Origin: an uncultured Flaviramulus sp.
GTDB lineage: Bacteria; Bacteroidota; Bacteroidia; Flavobacteriales; Flavobacteriaceae
Assembly (NCBI GenBank): GCA_947495125.1
Contig: CANLXL010000023.1
Span: 1 to 35,329, forward strand
DNA length: 35,329 bases
Reading direction: 5' to 3'
The position numbers were made by a program, and so were the translations under genes. Numbering within the stretch: position 1 is the stretch's first letter; every line of letters begins with the position of its first letter. The notes under the pieces were generated by a model, which was not told the origin of the DNA, did not search any database, and saw only the letters and a list, made by a program, of their open reading frames with translations. Below are positions 1 through 9,323 of the stretch, in pieces.

Positions 1-209
1 ATCCAAATTTGTCTGCTTATCATCCACATATCCTTATCGCCTGAATAGGGGGTACCATCCCGCTCTAATCTTGTAAAGTAGCCGCCTTTTTCATGGTCTA
101 TAGAATGCTTTTCCCACCAGGGGATCAAGTCTTCAAAGAGTGCTGAATGGTAGATCTCTTTCAGTTTTTTTACTTGTGATTTGGGAATATTGGATGTAAG
201 TAAAGCCAT
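1..209 (-). CDS. AGE-family sugar 2-epimerase, N-terminal fragment (runs off window)
   Basis: The reverse strand opens at an ATG at 209 and stays open to the window edge, giving about 69 residues. Near residues 29-60 it has the Trp-Trp...His-Ser-Ile-Asp...Gly-Gly-Tyr-Phe pattern, followed by a charged stretch and Ser-Arg-Gln-Ile-Trp. This matches the start of the N-acyl-D-glucosamine 2-epimerase/cellobiose 2-epimerase family, (alpha/alpha)6-barrel enzymes that epimerise C2 of sugars. There is no signal peptide, so it is probably cytoplasmic. It follows the 720-residue protein on the same strand after 47 bases and is probably the next gene of the locus 1 operon, acting on the imported sugar. 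The catalytic histidines lie outside the window, so the exact substrate cannot be judged. Confidence 0.8.
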   Translation of the reverse strand, partial: MALLTSNIPKSQVKKLKEIYHSALFEDLIPWWEKHSIDHEKGGYFTRLERDGTPYSGDKDMWMISRQIW

Positions 210-256
210 TTAATTTTTATGGGTATTCGATGATGGTTTGCATTAATTTCGTAAGT

Positions 257-2419
257 CTATATGCCGGGGAGCATCTCTTTTTTAAGTGCATCATAATGCT
301 CGTTTACTTTGGATTGTTTAGTTAGGTCCCAAACAGAGGTATCCATTTCTCTCAAGGCCAGTACTGTGGTTATCCATCCCTGAGTCCAACCACTTTCTAT
401 GGCCCAGGCACCCCAGCCATGATCGGAATTTGACCCCCAATGTTCGAAGCGGCCATAATCAAAGGCACGCATCCATGCTCCGTGTAGTTCCGGGTGGCGT
501 TCAGATTTCACCTGAATTCTGCATAGAAATTCTGCTAACTTATCTACGGCTTTCTTTATACGGTCATCCTTCGTTACATAATATGCTTCATGTAACCCGA
601 GAAAGGCAAAGTTGGTGGTGTATAATAAATCACTGACTTTATCTCCGTTTTTAGCGATTAATGAGGCTTCATTAGTGCCGTAATCTTCATTTCTTCGGGT
701 TGGTGGAAACATTCCTTTGCCCGGTTTTCCAAGCTCTTCTCGTATGGCACCGGAGGCATCCTGTAATTCCAATAATCCGTCAACAGCTTTATATAACATG
801 TCTCTGTTTTCTTTAGTATTATTGATGCGAACCAACCAGGACAGTGGCAGTAATATTCTTGCCTTTTCCTGTGCAAGACCGTTCATCCATCGCCACCCGT
901 CCGTATATTCATTCATGGTAGCCTTAATAGCTTTTTCTGTTCTTTCCAGAAAAATGGGATCGCCCGTCTTGTCGTATGCCCAAAGCATACAGGCCCAGAG
1001 GTAGGCCTCCATGTGAGGAGAATAACTGACGAAATCCCGGTCATAGAAATACTTCCAATCATGCTGGTTGAACTGCGGTAAATCTATCCTATCCCCCCGA
1101 AACCCTTTTTTTCCGGTAGTTCGTAGTTGAGCGAGCAACATTCTCATAATTTTGTAATCCCAATCACGATTCTCCGTTATGGCGGTTGTTATAACGGCTC
1201 CCAACATAAGACGTGCATTGTCGTCTCCGTAATTTGCTATAAGCCATATATCACTTGTTATACCCCACCCAGCCAGGCCATAAGCAGCATTATCAGGATC
1301 TCCATATTCGTTCTTGGTCGCCACAGATTTATTCAGATAGAAGTCAATAAGGTTGTTGGCGATTTTATAGTTGTCCTTGAGTCCTAATGCTTTACCCGCA
1401 CTGGCAAACGCCATGGCCGTTTCTCCTGTACAATCTCCTCTCTGTACAATGCCGATAGGCTGATTGCCTTTTTCATCGATTCTGGAGTAAATGCATTCGA
1501 AAGTACCATTACTTCCATCTCCAATTGGTATATTTTCGCTCCAGGGTAAAAATCCGGTATATATCTTTTCATCATAAGCATTTTTGATGATATCCTCATA
1601 ACCATCCGGAATAAGCATTCTCGCATTGCGGAACCAGCTTATACCTTTTTCAATGCTTTTTTTCTGATAGTTTTGGGGGAGTTGTTCTTGCATTGTAAAA
1701 GTAGTCTGTACCACTGGTGTCCATTCAAGGGCTCCGATATCACTATCGGGCAACAAGTGCTCAAGGACACCACTCCAAACGCCTTGCCATTCTTGTTTTG
1801 GAGCATAACGTCCTTTTATGAAATTACTGAAGCTTGTAGTGGCAACCAGTCCTGAATATTCAGGCATCTCAAAAAGCAATGGTGAGGTATCTTTGGGGAG
1901 CCCGTAAACCGCATGATCTAGCCCGGCAACGCGACCAGATACAATATGGGCCCCAGAGGTTTCTATGGGAATATAAGTCAACCCATTGACTGCCAGAATG
2001 GCCAGGCTATCCGGGAGGCTACCAAAGAATGATGAATTGACGATGGCCCGCTTGTATTTAGACTTAACGGTTTCTGTCTTCATTTTAATATTGGGAAGCC
2101 ATTGCGGATATTCCAAATAAAACCGGTTTTCTTTTTGTTTCATAACGTCAAAAAAATTATCGGGAAGCACTGTTCGTACAGCAGGATATTCATCTGCCAA
2201 AATAATGACAGGATCACCTTTTTTGACCTTCAAAATCAGATCTTCAATACTATTGTGACGGATCGTTTTAACGTCTTTAAGGGTTTGAATAAGACCATAG
2301 AGGTCGTTTGTCTCGGAACAGTATACATGAATTTTCCGGGGACCGGAATTATAATAAACTACTGTTCCTACGATAGACAAAAATGTGACAAGGAGTATTA
2401 ATTTTAAGTATAATTTCAT
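257..2419 (-). CDS. Membrane-anchored protein with a six-hairpin glycosidase-like domain, 720 aa
   Basis: A hydrophobic segment at about residues 4-24 with no lipobox cysteine suggests a membrane anchor or an uncleaved signal, so the protein probably lies in the periplasm. Residues of roughly 30-210 look like an alpha/beta domain that I do not recognise. From about 250 to the end, repeated aromatic-rich helical segments resemble an (alpha/alpha)6 toroid of the six-hairpin glycosidase/epimerase type. Examples are the Trp-Arg-Trp-Met-Asn, Trp-Met-Arg-Ala-Phe-Asp and Trp-Thr-Gln-Gly-Trp stretches. It lies 195 bases downstream of susD and upstream of an AGE-family epimerase, which fits a role in cleaving the imported glycan. 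I cannot assign a glycoside hydrolase or polysaccharide lyase family, or name catalytic residues. The fold call is inference; the gene itself is clear. Confidence 0.75.
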   Translation of the reverse strand: MKLYLKLILLVTFLSIVGTVVYYNSGPRKIHVYCSETNDLYGLIQTLKDVKTIRHNSIEDLILKVKKGDPVIILADEYPAVRTVLPDNFFDVMKQKENRFYLEYPQWLPNIKMKTETVKSKYKRAIVNSSFFGSLPDSLAILAVNGLTYIPIETSGAHIVSGRVAGLDHAVYGLPKDTSPLLFEMPEYSGLVATTSFSNFIKGRYAPKQEWQGVWSGVLEHLLPDSDIGALEWTPVVQTTFTMQEQLPQNYQKKSIEKGISWFRNARMLIPDGYEDIIKNAYDEKIYTGFLPWSENIPIGDGSNGTFECIYSRIDEKGNQPIGIVQRGDCTGETAMAFASAGKALGLKDNYKIANNLIDFYLNKSVATKNEYGDPDNAAYGLAGWGITSDIWLIANYGDDNARLMLGAVITTAITENRDWDYKIMRMLLAQLRTTGKKGFRGDRIDLPQFNQHDWKYFYDRDFVSYSPHMEAYLWACMLWAYDKTGDPIFLERTEKAIKATMNEYTDGWRWMNGLAQEKARILLPLSWLVRINNTKENRDMLYKAVDGLLELQDASGAIREELGKPGKGMFPPTRRNEDYGTNEASLIAKNGDKVSDLLYTTNFAFLGLHEAYYVTKDDRIKKAVDKLAEFLCRIQVKSERHPELHGAWMRAFDYGRFEHWGSNSDHGWGAWAIESGWTQGWITTVLALREMDTSVWDLTKQSKVNEHYDALKKEMLPGI

Positions 2420-2548
2420 TTTCTTATTTTGAACGGGAATTTATGATATCGCCTTTGTTTTCGAATAAATATATATTTGAAAAAGAACATTAAATAGGCC
2501 TAATACGTTGTAAAAGTTTTAAAAGATTCTGATCATTTATACTTTGTT

Positions 2549-2581
2549 GAACCTTCCAATATAAATTAAATTGAAAGGCTC
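2549..2581 (-). promoter_or_regulatory. Hairpin after susD of locus 1
   Basis: The arms are 2549-2560 and 2570-2581, with a 9-base loop. Read as minus-strand RNA, all 12 positions pair, two of them as G-U wobbles. The hairpin starts 34 bases after the susD stop and precedes the 720-residue gene. No U-run follows, so it is not a standard intrinsic terminator. A role as attenuator or as a 3'-end stabiliser that raises susCD over the downstream genes is inference. A comparable hairpin sits after susD of locus 2. Confidence 0.5.
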
Positions 2582-2614
2582 AAACAAAAGTTATAGTACC
2601 ATAGATAAATTAAA

Positions 2615-4372
2615 TTAGTATCCGGGATTTTGAGTCAAATTCGGATTTAATGTTAACTGATCAATGGGTAAGGGGTATAGATAATTTTTTGTTGGGTCGA
2701 ATTCAAGATTACCTTCTCCAATGATATTAAAATATGGAGAGATGTAACCCTCACTATTTACCGGAGCGGCATCTACATCGTATTCCGGCGAAAATGGACG
2801 ATTTCTCCATTGTTCAACTTTCGATCCTAACCTTGGCTCGCTTATTAAATGGCTGGCGGCCCAACGAAAAAGATCATCAAATCTAAACCCTTCAAAAGCC
2901 AGCTCAACCCTTCTTTCTCTACGAATTTCGTTTAGTAACGGAGAAAGGTTAGGGAAATCCCAGTTTGGATCTGAAAAGCCAACACTAGCATTAAGTGCAG
3001 CAACCCCGGCCCTGGTTCTTAAGAGGTTAATTGTTCTGTCTAAAACCTCTTGAGTACAGGTCCCTAATTCCTCATGGGCTTCGGCCGCAACTAACAGGGC
3101 TTCGGCATATCTGAATATGGGAACGGCCGTACTTGTGTTATTACCCGATGCGTCTTCGGGAGCAATAAAAGGATTAAGCCATTTATAGATTTGATATCCG
3201 GTAGTATTAGGCCAGGGATTTAGCGATAAAAATGGCAATTGATAAGAATCCACATTACCGTTAAAAATTTTAATCGGCACACCGGGGGTAGATACGGTCA
3301 TCTTCAATCTGGGATCCCGATCGGTTACTAAATCCTCAAGGGTATCATCTCCAAGGTATAGCGGGCTTAACGACGTGGGGAGTCCATCGCTGCACAGATA
3401 GGCATCTACCAGGGACTTAGAAATTCCTTGTCCGCTAGGTCCACCAGATGTTCTAATCTGTTGTCCCCAAAAAACCAGACCCAACTCGGAATCATAACGT
3501 CTTGCCAATAGAACTTCGGATATGCCTGTGATCTCATTACTCGGTGTTGAGAATAATCGCCAATAACTAAATCCGTCAGGGATCAGAGGGTCTGAATACT
3601 CGGAATATAAACTATAACCACTGTTCATTACAGCCTCTGCAGCGTCCCTGGCTTGTGTAAAAAACCGATTAACGTCCCTGCCGTCCCCGGCAAAAGGTGT
3701 TCCTTGATGATACTTTTCCCAGGTTCCCTCATAAAGCGCTATTCTTGCCTTAAACAAACGAGCCACATCTTTATGAATGCGACCTGTTTCAGTCTGTGTC
3801 TTGGTAGGAAGTTTTGCTATGGATTCATCCAAAAGTTTTAATATGGAATCGGCAATAATAGATCGTGATATACGTTCCCCATACAATTCCTCAGAATCAA
3901 CATTTAACGTATTGGATAACCACGGAAGATCACCGAAAGTTTTCATCATATTAAAATAGTACATGGATTTGAAAAACAAAACCTCACCTACATACTTATT
4001 TTGATCTGCAATGGACGCCTGAGATTTTTTATAATTGTTGAGGAAAAAATTAGTACTTCTAATACTTCCCCAGCCCCAGCCGCCTCCACTTGAAGGAACC
4101 GTTTGAGTCCCGTATATTAATCCGTTCGAACCAAATCCGGCAGGAACGTTATTATCTGTACTTCCATCAGATGTCCATGCCCACCATGATAAATGCCCGG
4201 GAAGAGATGGATAGTACTGATTCGCATACATTTCCATTTCGTTTTTTGAAAAGGTAATTCCCTTATCCGTTAACGTGTCCTGTGGAATAAAATCTAATTC
4301 ATCATCACAGGAGTATAGCGTAGTAAAACAAATCGTGATGATACCTATTATAATTGATATATTTTTTTTCAT
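2615..4372 (-). CDS. SusD/RagB-family outer-membrane lipoprotein, locus 1
   Basis: This is the surface glycan-binding lipoprotein that caps the SusC channel. The 585 residues begin with a signal peptide ending in Leu-Tyr-Ser-Cys, giving a lipid-modified Cys22, followed by two Asp and a Glu as is common for exported Bacteroidota lipoproteins. Family features include the helical TPR-like N-terminal half and a C-terminal block with Glu-Ile-Arg-Arg-Glu-Arg-Arg-Val-Glu-Leu-Ala-Phe-Glu-Gly-Phe-Arg near residues 480-500, which is characteristic of SusD/RagB. The length is normal for the family. It follows susC after 12 bases, so the two are almost surely co-transcribed. The substrate cannot be read from the sequence; the downstream six-hairpin-like protein and epimerase favour a carbohydrate. 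Confidence 0.95.
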   Translation of the reverse strand: MKKNISIIIGIITICFTTLYSCDDELDFIPQDTLTDKGITFSKNEMEMYANQYYPSLPGHLSWWAWTSDGSTDNNVPAGFGSNGLIYGTQTVPSSGGGWGWGSIRSTNFFLNNYKKSQASIADQNKYVGEVLFFKSMYYFNMMKTFGDLPWLSNTLNVDSEELYGERISRSIIADSILKLLDESIAKLPTKTQTETGRIHKDVARLFKARIALYEGTWEKYHQGTPFAGDGRDVNRFFTQARDAAEAVMNSGYSLYSEYSDPLIPDGFSYWRLFSTPSNEITGISEVLLARRYDSELGLVFWGQQIRTSGGPSGQGISKSLVDAYLCSDGLPTSLSPLYLGDDTLEDLVTDRDPRLKMTVSTPGVPIKIFNGNVDSYQLPFLSLNPWPNTTGYQIYKWLNPFIAPEDASGNNTSTAVPIFRYAEALLVAAEAHEELGTCTQEVLDRTINLLRTRAGVAALNASVGFSDPNWDFPNLSPLLNEIRRERRVELAFEGFRFDDLFRWAASHLISEPRLGSKVEQWRNRPFSPEYDVDAAPVNSEGYISPYFNIIGEGNLEFDPTKNYLYPLPIDQLTLNPNLTQNPGY

Positions 4373-4384
4373 CTGTCTTAATTT

Positions 4385-7300
4385 TTAAAATTCAATATTT
4401 AAACCCATCGTAATTGTTTTGAATAATGGGTAAGACTTTCCGTTACCCCAATTACCATGAAGCCTTTCCGGATCAAAGTTTTCATCGATAGATGTTATGG
4501 TTAACAGGTTTTCACCACTGGCATAAACCCGGAGTCTTTGAAGCCCGATTTTCTGCAATATGTTCTTCGGAAGGGTATACCCTATTTGAATATTTTTTAA
4601 ACGGGCATAGGCCCCATTTTGAAGATACCTGGTCTGCGTTATATGATTTTTTCCAGTCTCCCAATGTGCATATGGTTTTGGAAAATAGGCATCGGTATTT
4701 TCCGGAGTCCAGTAATCGGTTGTGCTTTCAAAGACTTGTTGTGTCCAGCTTCCTGTTAGCCCCCAGAAAGGAATACCGCTTAACCAAACATCTCTTTTTA
4801 AGACACCTTGCCAGAACATATTAAAGTCAATGCCTTTCCAATTAAAACTTGATCTGAACCCGAAAGAATATCTGGGGGTAGTATTACCGATTACGGTTAA
4901 ATCACCGGGATCATCTAAAGTATTGTCTCCCTGCGAGATGGCACCATCACCATTTAAATCGGTATATTCAATATCTCCTAAATTCCAGTTTCCTCCATAA
5001 ATATACGTTTGTTGATCGGCCATGTTGGCCAATTGTTCATCTGTCTGGATGATTCCTTTGGTCGTATACCCCCATATCTCACCGATTCTTTTACCGTTGT
5101 AAAAGCCCCAGATGATGTTTTGAGGATTATTGTATCTGGTAACTTCCGAATAGCTATCAGATAAATTTAATTCAACGTTGTATTCAAAATCTTCGTTAAT
5201 CGTATCCTGCCATCCTACTTTTAACTCAAACCCTTTGGTCATCGTGTCAGCATTATTGGTTACCGGAACCGCTACTCCTAAAACAGAGGGTAAGGATTCG
5301 GCAGGACCGATCATATCAACTGTTTTTGTTTCGAACACTCCAAAGCCAACGCTTAAACGGTTTTTGAAAAAGGTGGCATCAATTCCCAAATCGAGTGTAT
5401 TCGAAGTAGACCAGGTTAATTGATTACTAACCAGTCCGGGAGCACCAATAAAATTTGGACGATCATTTCCGATAATGTGTCCTAAATTATTTCTGATAGG
5501 TACAGTGGCGAAGAACAAATAATTATTAATTTGCTGATTTCCCAAAGAACCGTAACCACCTCTTAATTTAAGGGAACTAATCTCTTCAATATTGAAAAAA
5601 TTCTCCTTAGCTATATTCCAGGCAGCGGATGCTGAAGGGAAAAAGCCCCATCGTTTTCCCTTAGGAAACTTAGAAGTACCATCATATCTGGCATTAACCT
5701 CCAGTAAATATTTTTCTTTGAAATCATAATTAAAACGCCCGAAAAAACCAATATTTGCCCATTCATCAATATTATCCCAGGTATCTTTTTTACCGGTTCC
5801 GGTGTTGAGTGACGGAAGCGCATCTGAAACGAGATTCGGAACAGTACCACCTATGCCTGACAGATCATAAATTTCTTTTTGGCCTCCGACTAATAGGTTA
5901 AAATTATGTCCTCCTAATTGCTTCTCGTATGATGAGAACACCTCTAAACTTTGAAAATCTCGGGATGACAACTCTTTTCTTACGTTATTATTTGGTTGAA
6001 GATTATAAGGTGTGCCATCAACGGCATGAGCTTGCAAAATCGCCTGATGCCCAAAATTTTCATTAACTAATTTACCGTATGAGTATCTTAACGTGGTTTT
6101 CCATCCTTCAATAGGTTCAATGACCAATTTACCAAGTAACTTTAACTCATCGCTTCTTAATACAGATCGAGAACCCTCAAAAAATTGAATATTGGAAGTC
6201 CACATAGGGTGTCCGTTAGGATCATACAACGCCCAATGTGGCTGTCTGGTGAAAGGTTGATGAAAATAGTCTCCCGTAAAACCGGAATAACCAAAAGGTT
6301 CGTTTGTAATCCCTCGGTTATAGATGGTTTGGAAGCTAAAATCCAGGATATTATTCAGCTCGGTATTAATATTTGCAAGAACATTGTAACGCTTGTAATT
6401 ATCTCTTCCGTAAGCATAAACTCCATCCTGATCCAGGTATCCTAATGAAATGCGGAAATCTGTTTTGTCAGATCCGCCGCTAACAGCAAAATCATACTTT
6501 TGGCTGGGCATACTAGACCTAAAGTATGCTTTGAAGTAATTCACATTATCGTTACCCAAAGCATAACTCCATCTTGAAGGGTCTCCGGGTTCAGGAATGG
6601 TTGTTGGAATACTACCGGGATTAGTAACATATTGTCTTATTCTTTCCAATTGATCCGGTCCGAAAATAGGATTCCATCCGGAGTTAGCAGCAGCATCGTT
6701 CATAACCTCAGCATACCTCAAGGAATTGACAACTTTTGGAATATTTGTTTGAGAGTTTATGGAGTACATACTATTAAAAGTGACACTCATTTTTCCTTTT
6801 ACACCTTTTTTTGTTGTAATCAGGATGACACCAAAAGTAGCACGCGCTCCGTATATGGCGGCTGAAGCAGCATCTTTTAAAACAGTCACATTCTCTATGT
6901 CATTTGGGTTAAGTAAGTTCAGGTCTCCCTGCACGCCGTCAATCAAAATAAGAGGAGCAGATCCGCCGTTAATATCAGCGAGTCCTCTGATTTGGAAAGT
7001 AGATCCCTGACCAATTCTTCCCGGTGAACCAGGATTGGTTACAACATTTAAATTAGCTATGGTGCCCTGTAAACCTTGACCTGCGTTTTGAATACCCCGG
7101 TTTTCGAGTACCTCTCCCGAAATATTGTCGACAGCCCCGGTTAGGTTTTCCTTTTTCTTAACGCCGTAACCAACTACAACGACTTCCTCTAATTTGGAAA
7201 GATTCTCCTTCAGCACTAAGTCCACCGTTGTGGCCGTGCCTACCGTTATTTTTTGCGTGGCCATGCCCACATAGGAGAAGACCAGAATGTCGCCTTCATT

Positions 7301-7843
7301 GGCCCTTATGGTATAGCGTCCATCAAAATCGGTTTGAGCACCGGTAGTAGTGCCTTCTATAATAACACTCGCCCCTGCTAATGGCGACTCTGTTTCATCA
7401 GAAACGGTTCCCCGGATTTCCTGACCTTGATTCGTATTATGGTCTTTGGTGTCGGGAATGTTCGAACTCGGTCCGGGCTCTCTTTGTTTTTTTATTAATA
7501 GAATCTGTCGATTACTAAGCGAATAAGTGATATCGGTATTTTGAAACAAGATTTTTAAAATACTTGATATTTTCTTCTTTTTTACCGCTATGGTAACCTT
7601 TCTATCCAGGTCTATCTGGTTGCTCTCAAACAAAAATCTAAATTCGGAAATACGTTCAATTTCATTAAAGACCTGATCAATACTCTGATTGTTCATATCT
7701 AATGTTAGTTTGGTATTTTGAGAATAGCTATCGGCATGAATCCTTAATAGCGAAACTAATAGTAAAAATGTCGTTAGTTTCATTTTTAAACTAAATTTGG
7801 GAATTTGCGCATGCAAGATTCCCCCCTTAGGGTTTTTTTTCAT
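4385..7843 (-). CDS. SusC/RagA-family TonB-dependent outer-membrane transporter with STN domain, locus 1
   Basis: This is the TonB-dependent channel that imports the substrate captured by SusD. The order is signal peptide (Met-Lys-Leu-Thr-Thr-Phe-Leu...), an STN (secretin/TonB short N-terminal) domain, a carboxypeptidase-regulatory-like domain (Gly-Thr-Val-Ser-Asp...Asp-Phe-Asp-Gly-Arg-Tyr), a TonB-box-like Glu-Glu-Val-Val-Val-Val-Gly-Tyr-Gly, the plug and a beta-barrel. The STN domain is typical of transporters that signal to a FecR/ECF pair, which is encoded just upstream. I chose the ATG at 7843 because it begins the usual Met-Lys-Lys-Asn leader, giving 1152 residues. The frame is open to another ATG at 7945, but that extension is poorly conserved-looking and overlaps a hairpin in the leader. 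Confidence 0.93.
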   Translation of the reverse strand: MKKNPKGGILHAQIPKFSLKMKLTTFLLLVSLLRIHADSYSQNTKLTLDMNNQSIDQVFNEIERISEFRFLFESNQIDLDRKVTIAVKKKKISSILKILFQNTDITYSLSNRQILLIKKQREPGPSSNIPDTKDHNTNQGQEIRGTVSDETESPLAGASVIIEGTTTGAQTDFDGRYTIRANEGDILVFSYVGMATQKITVGTATTVDLVLKENLSKLEEVVVVGYGVKKKENLTGAVDNISGEVLENRGIQNAGQGLQGTIANLNVVTNPGSPGRIGQGSTFQIRGLADINGGSAPLILIDGVQGDLNLLNPNDIENVTVLKDAASAAIYGARATFGVILITTKKGVKGKMSVTFNSMYSINSQTNIPKVVNSLRYAEVMNDAAANSGWNPIFGPDQLERIRQYVTNPGSIPTTIPEPGDPSRWSYALGNDNVNYFKAYFRSSMPSQKYDFAVSGGSDKTDFRISLGYLDQDGVYAYGRDNYKRYNVLANINTELNNILDFSFQTIYNRGITNEPFGYSGFTGDYFHQPFTRQPHWALYDPNGHPMWTSNIQFFEGSRSVLRSDELKLLGKLVIEPIEGWKTTLRYSYGKLVNENFGHQAILQAHAVDGTPYNLQPNNNVRKELSSRDFQSLEVFSSYEKQLGGHNFNLLVGGQKEIYDLSGIGGTVPNLVSDALPSLNTGTGKKDTWDNIDEWANIGFFGRFNYDFKEKYLLEVNARYDGTSKFPKGKRWGFFPSASAAWNIAKENFFNIEEISSLKLRGGYGSLGNQQINNYLFFATVPIRNNLGHIIGNDRPNFIGAPGLVSNQLTWSTSNTLDLGIDATFFKNRLSVGFGVFETKTVDMIGPAESLPSVLGVAVPVTNNADTMTKGFELKVGWQDTINEDFEYNVELNLSDSYSEVTRYNNPQNIIWGFYNGKRIGEIWGYTTKGIIQTDEQLANMADQQTYIYGGNWNLGDIEYTDLNGDGAISQGDNTLDDPGDLTVIGNTTPRYSFGFRSSFNWKGIDFNMFWQGVLKRDVWLSGIPFWGLTGSWTQQVFESTTDYWTPENTDAYFPKPYAHWETGKNHITQTRYLQNGAYARLKNIQIGYTLPKNILQKIGLQRLRVYASGENLLTITSIDENFDPERLHGNWGNGKSYPLFKTITMGLNIEF

Positions 7844-7899
7844 AATTTTGGTATGGTTTAAATGGTTAATTAATAAGAGATCGTTTAATCCACTGTTCT

Positions 7900-7932
7900 G
7901 AATCGGAAAGTGCTGAACCCATTTTCCGATTC
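7900..7932 (-). promoter_or_regulatory. Inverted repeat in the leader of susC, locus 1
   Basis: Two perfect 10-base arms (7900-7909 and 7923-7932) flank a 13-base loop. The element lies between fecR and the preferred susC start, about 57 bases upstream of the ATG at 7843. It supports reading this stretch as an untranslated leader rather than as the N-terminus of SusC. It could act in RNA stability or translational control. A similar but imperfect structure precedes susC of locus 2. Confidence 0.5.
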
Positions 7933-7975
7933 TTTTTGTTAGCATAGTTTTTACTTCATATGGTTTTGGTTTTAG

Positions 7976-9106
7976 TTAATAAATAATGATTTCGTTGTTT
8001 TTAGCTTCATATTGGATTGGGGATATGGCACTAATGGCTTGCATAACCTCTTCAATACTTTCTATGTCTACATGGAAGCTGGCATTGAATTGCTTTTGAT
8101 CAAGTTCTCTATTGTCGTTTTGTATGGAAATATTGTAACTGCGTTCCAGTTTTCGGGCCATATTACTGAAGGATGACCCTCTGAAAATAAGTTCGCCATC
8201 AATCCATCCGGTATGGAGTCTGATGTCCACCTGAGTGGTAGTGATGTGTTTCTTATTTTTATTCCAGGCCCCTTTCTCACCCGGAATTAAAAGTGTTTTG
8301 TTTTCCGGGGTGTTTTTATCGTACATACTCACGGAACCTTCAACCAATACGGTTTTGATTTCCGTATCTTCCTCATAAGAAGACATGTTGAATTCAGTTC
8401 CTAAGACTTCCACGTTAACGTCATTGGCATTAACGATAAAGGGATGCGCTTTATCTTCGCTGATACGGAAGTAGGCCTCTCCGTCTAAAAATATCTGGCG
8501 TGTTTTCCCCTTAATAAATTTTACAGGATACCTAAGTGAGGTTCCCGCGTTTAAATATACCATAGAACCATCCGATAAGGAGAGCTCAAAGCGTTTTCCG
8601 TAAGGGACGGTTAAGGTGTTGTATTGCAGCGTTTCTATCTGGGTGGTCGTATGGTATGATAATTGATTTCCTTGTTGCTGTCCGATAATAATTCCTTGAG
8701 CATCTGCCACTTGGGTTTCATCATCATCGGAAATAATAAGCACTTCACCATTGTCAAGTTCCAGAGTAATGACTTCACTTTCAGGAACGACACCATTTAA
8801 TGCGTTAAAAAAGCCATTTTGAAACAGATATCCACTGGCAAGAACACCAATGAAAATGGCCGCGACAGCCGCCATTTTTTTATAACTCCAAACCTTTTTA
8901 TTCGGTGAAGATGATTTGACAATATCCGAATATATGCGGTTCGCGGTTACCTCATCCATATCGGGATAAGCATCCAATAATTTGGATACAGCTTCAATGG
9001 TTGGGAAATCATCAAGGTTTTCAGAGTTTCTGAAATAAGTAACAATCTGTTGTATTTCTTCTTTGGTACATTCTCGTTTGATATACTTTTCAAATAATTC
9101 CTTCAT
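7976..9106 (-). CDS. FecR-family anti-sigma factor, locus 1
   Basis: The 376 residues form a single-pass inner-membrane regulator. A cytoplasmic N-terminal part (about 1-75) would bind the ECF sigma factor. A transmembrane segment follows at about 77-100, then the periplasmic FecR domain with Pro-Tyr-Gly-Lys-Arg-Phe-Glu-Leu...Gly-Ser-Met-Val-Tyr-Leu-Asn-Ala and Val-Leu-Gly-Thr-Glu-Phe-Asn. A C-terminal DUF4974-type domain ends the protein. By family knowledge, the periplasmic part receives a signal from the STN domain of SusC when substrate is bound, and the sigma factor is then released. It lies between the sigma gene (217 bases upstream) and susC (132 bases downstream) on the same strand. 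Confidence 0.94.
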   Translation of the reverse strand: MKELFEKYIKRECTKEEIQQIVTYFRNSENLDDFPTIEAVSKLLDAYPDMDEVTANRIYSDIVKSSSPNKKVWSYKKMAAVAAIFIGVLASGYLFQNGFFNALNGVVPESEVITLELDNGEVLIISDDDETQVADAQGIIIGQQQGNQLSYHTTTQIETLQYNTLTVPYGKRFELSLSDGSMVYLNAGTSLRYPVKFIKGKTRQIFLDGEAYFRISEDKAHPFIVNANDVNVEVLGTEFNMSSYEEDTEIKTVLVEGSVSMYDKNTPENKTLLIPGEKGAWNKNKKHITTTQVDIRLHTGWIDGELIFRGSSFSNMARKLERSYNISIQNDNRELDQKQFNASFHVDIESIEEVMQAISAISPIQYEAKNNEIIIY

Positions 9107-9323
9107 TTGTATTGGAATTTATGGTATAAGTTGATTGGTCTATATATGTAATACCCCTGACTCTAATATAAGTACCATTGAAGGGTGTACTTTTTTTATT
9201 TTGTGAGTATAGAAATCTTTGATAGGTTATTAAAGAGGCATATTAATACTGTGTTTGCCGGGGTTTTCAAATTTGTTGAAATACCAATGGTACCGAAATA
9301 AAAGATCAAAGGATTCAAGGCTA

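Noticed and set aside
7844-7945. N-terminal extension of SusC of locus 1 from an ATG at 7945
   Set aside because: The extension adds 34 residues before a standard leader and signal peptide and overlaps a perfect hairpin, so the ATG at 7843 is preferred.
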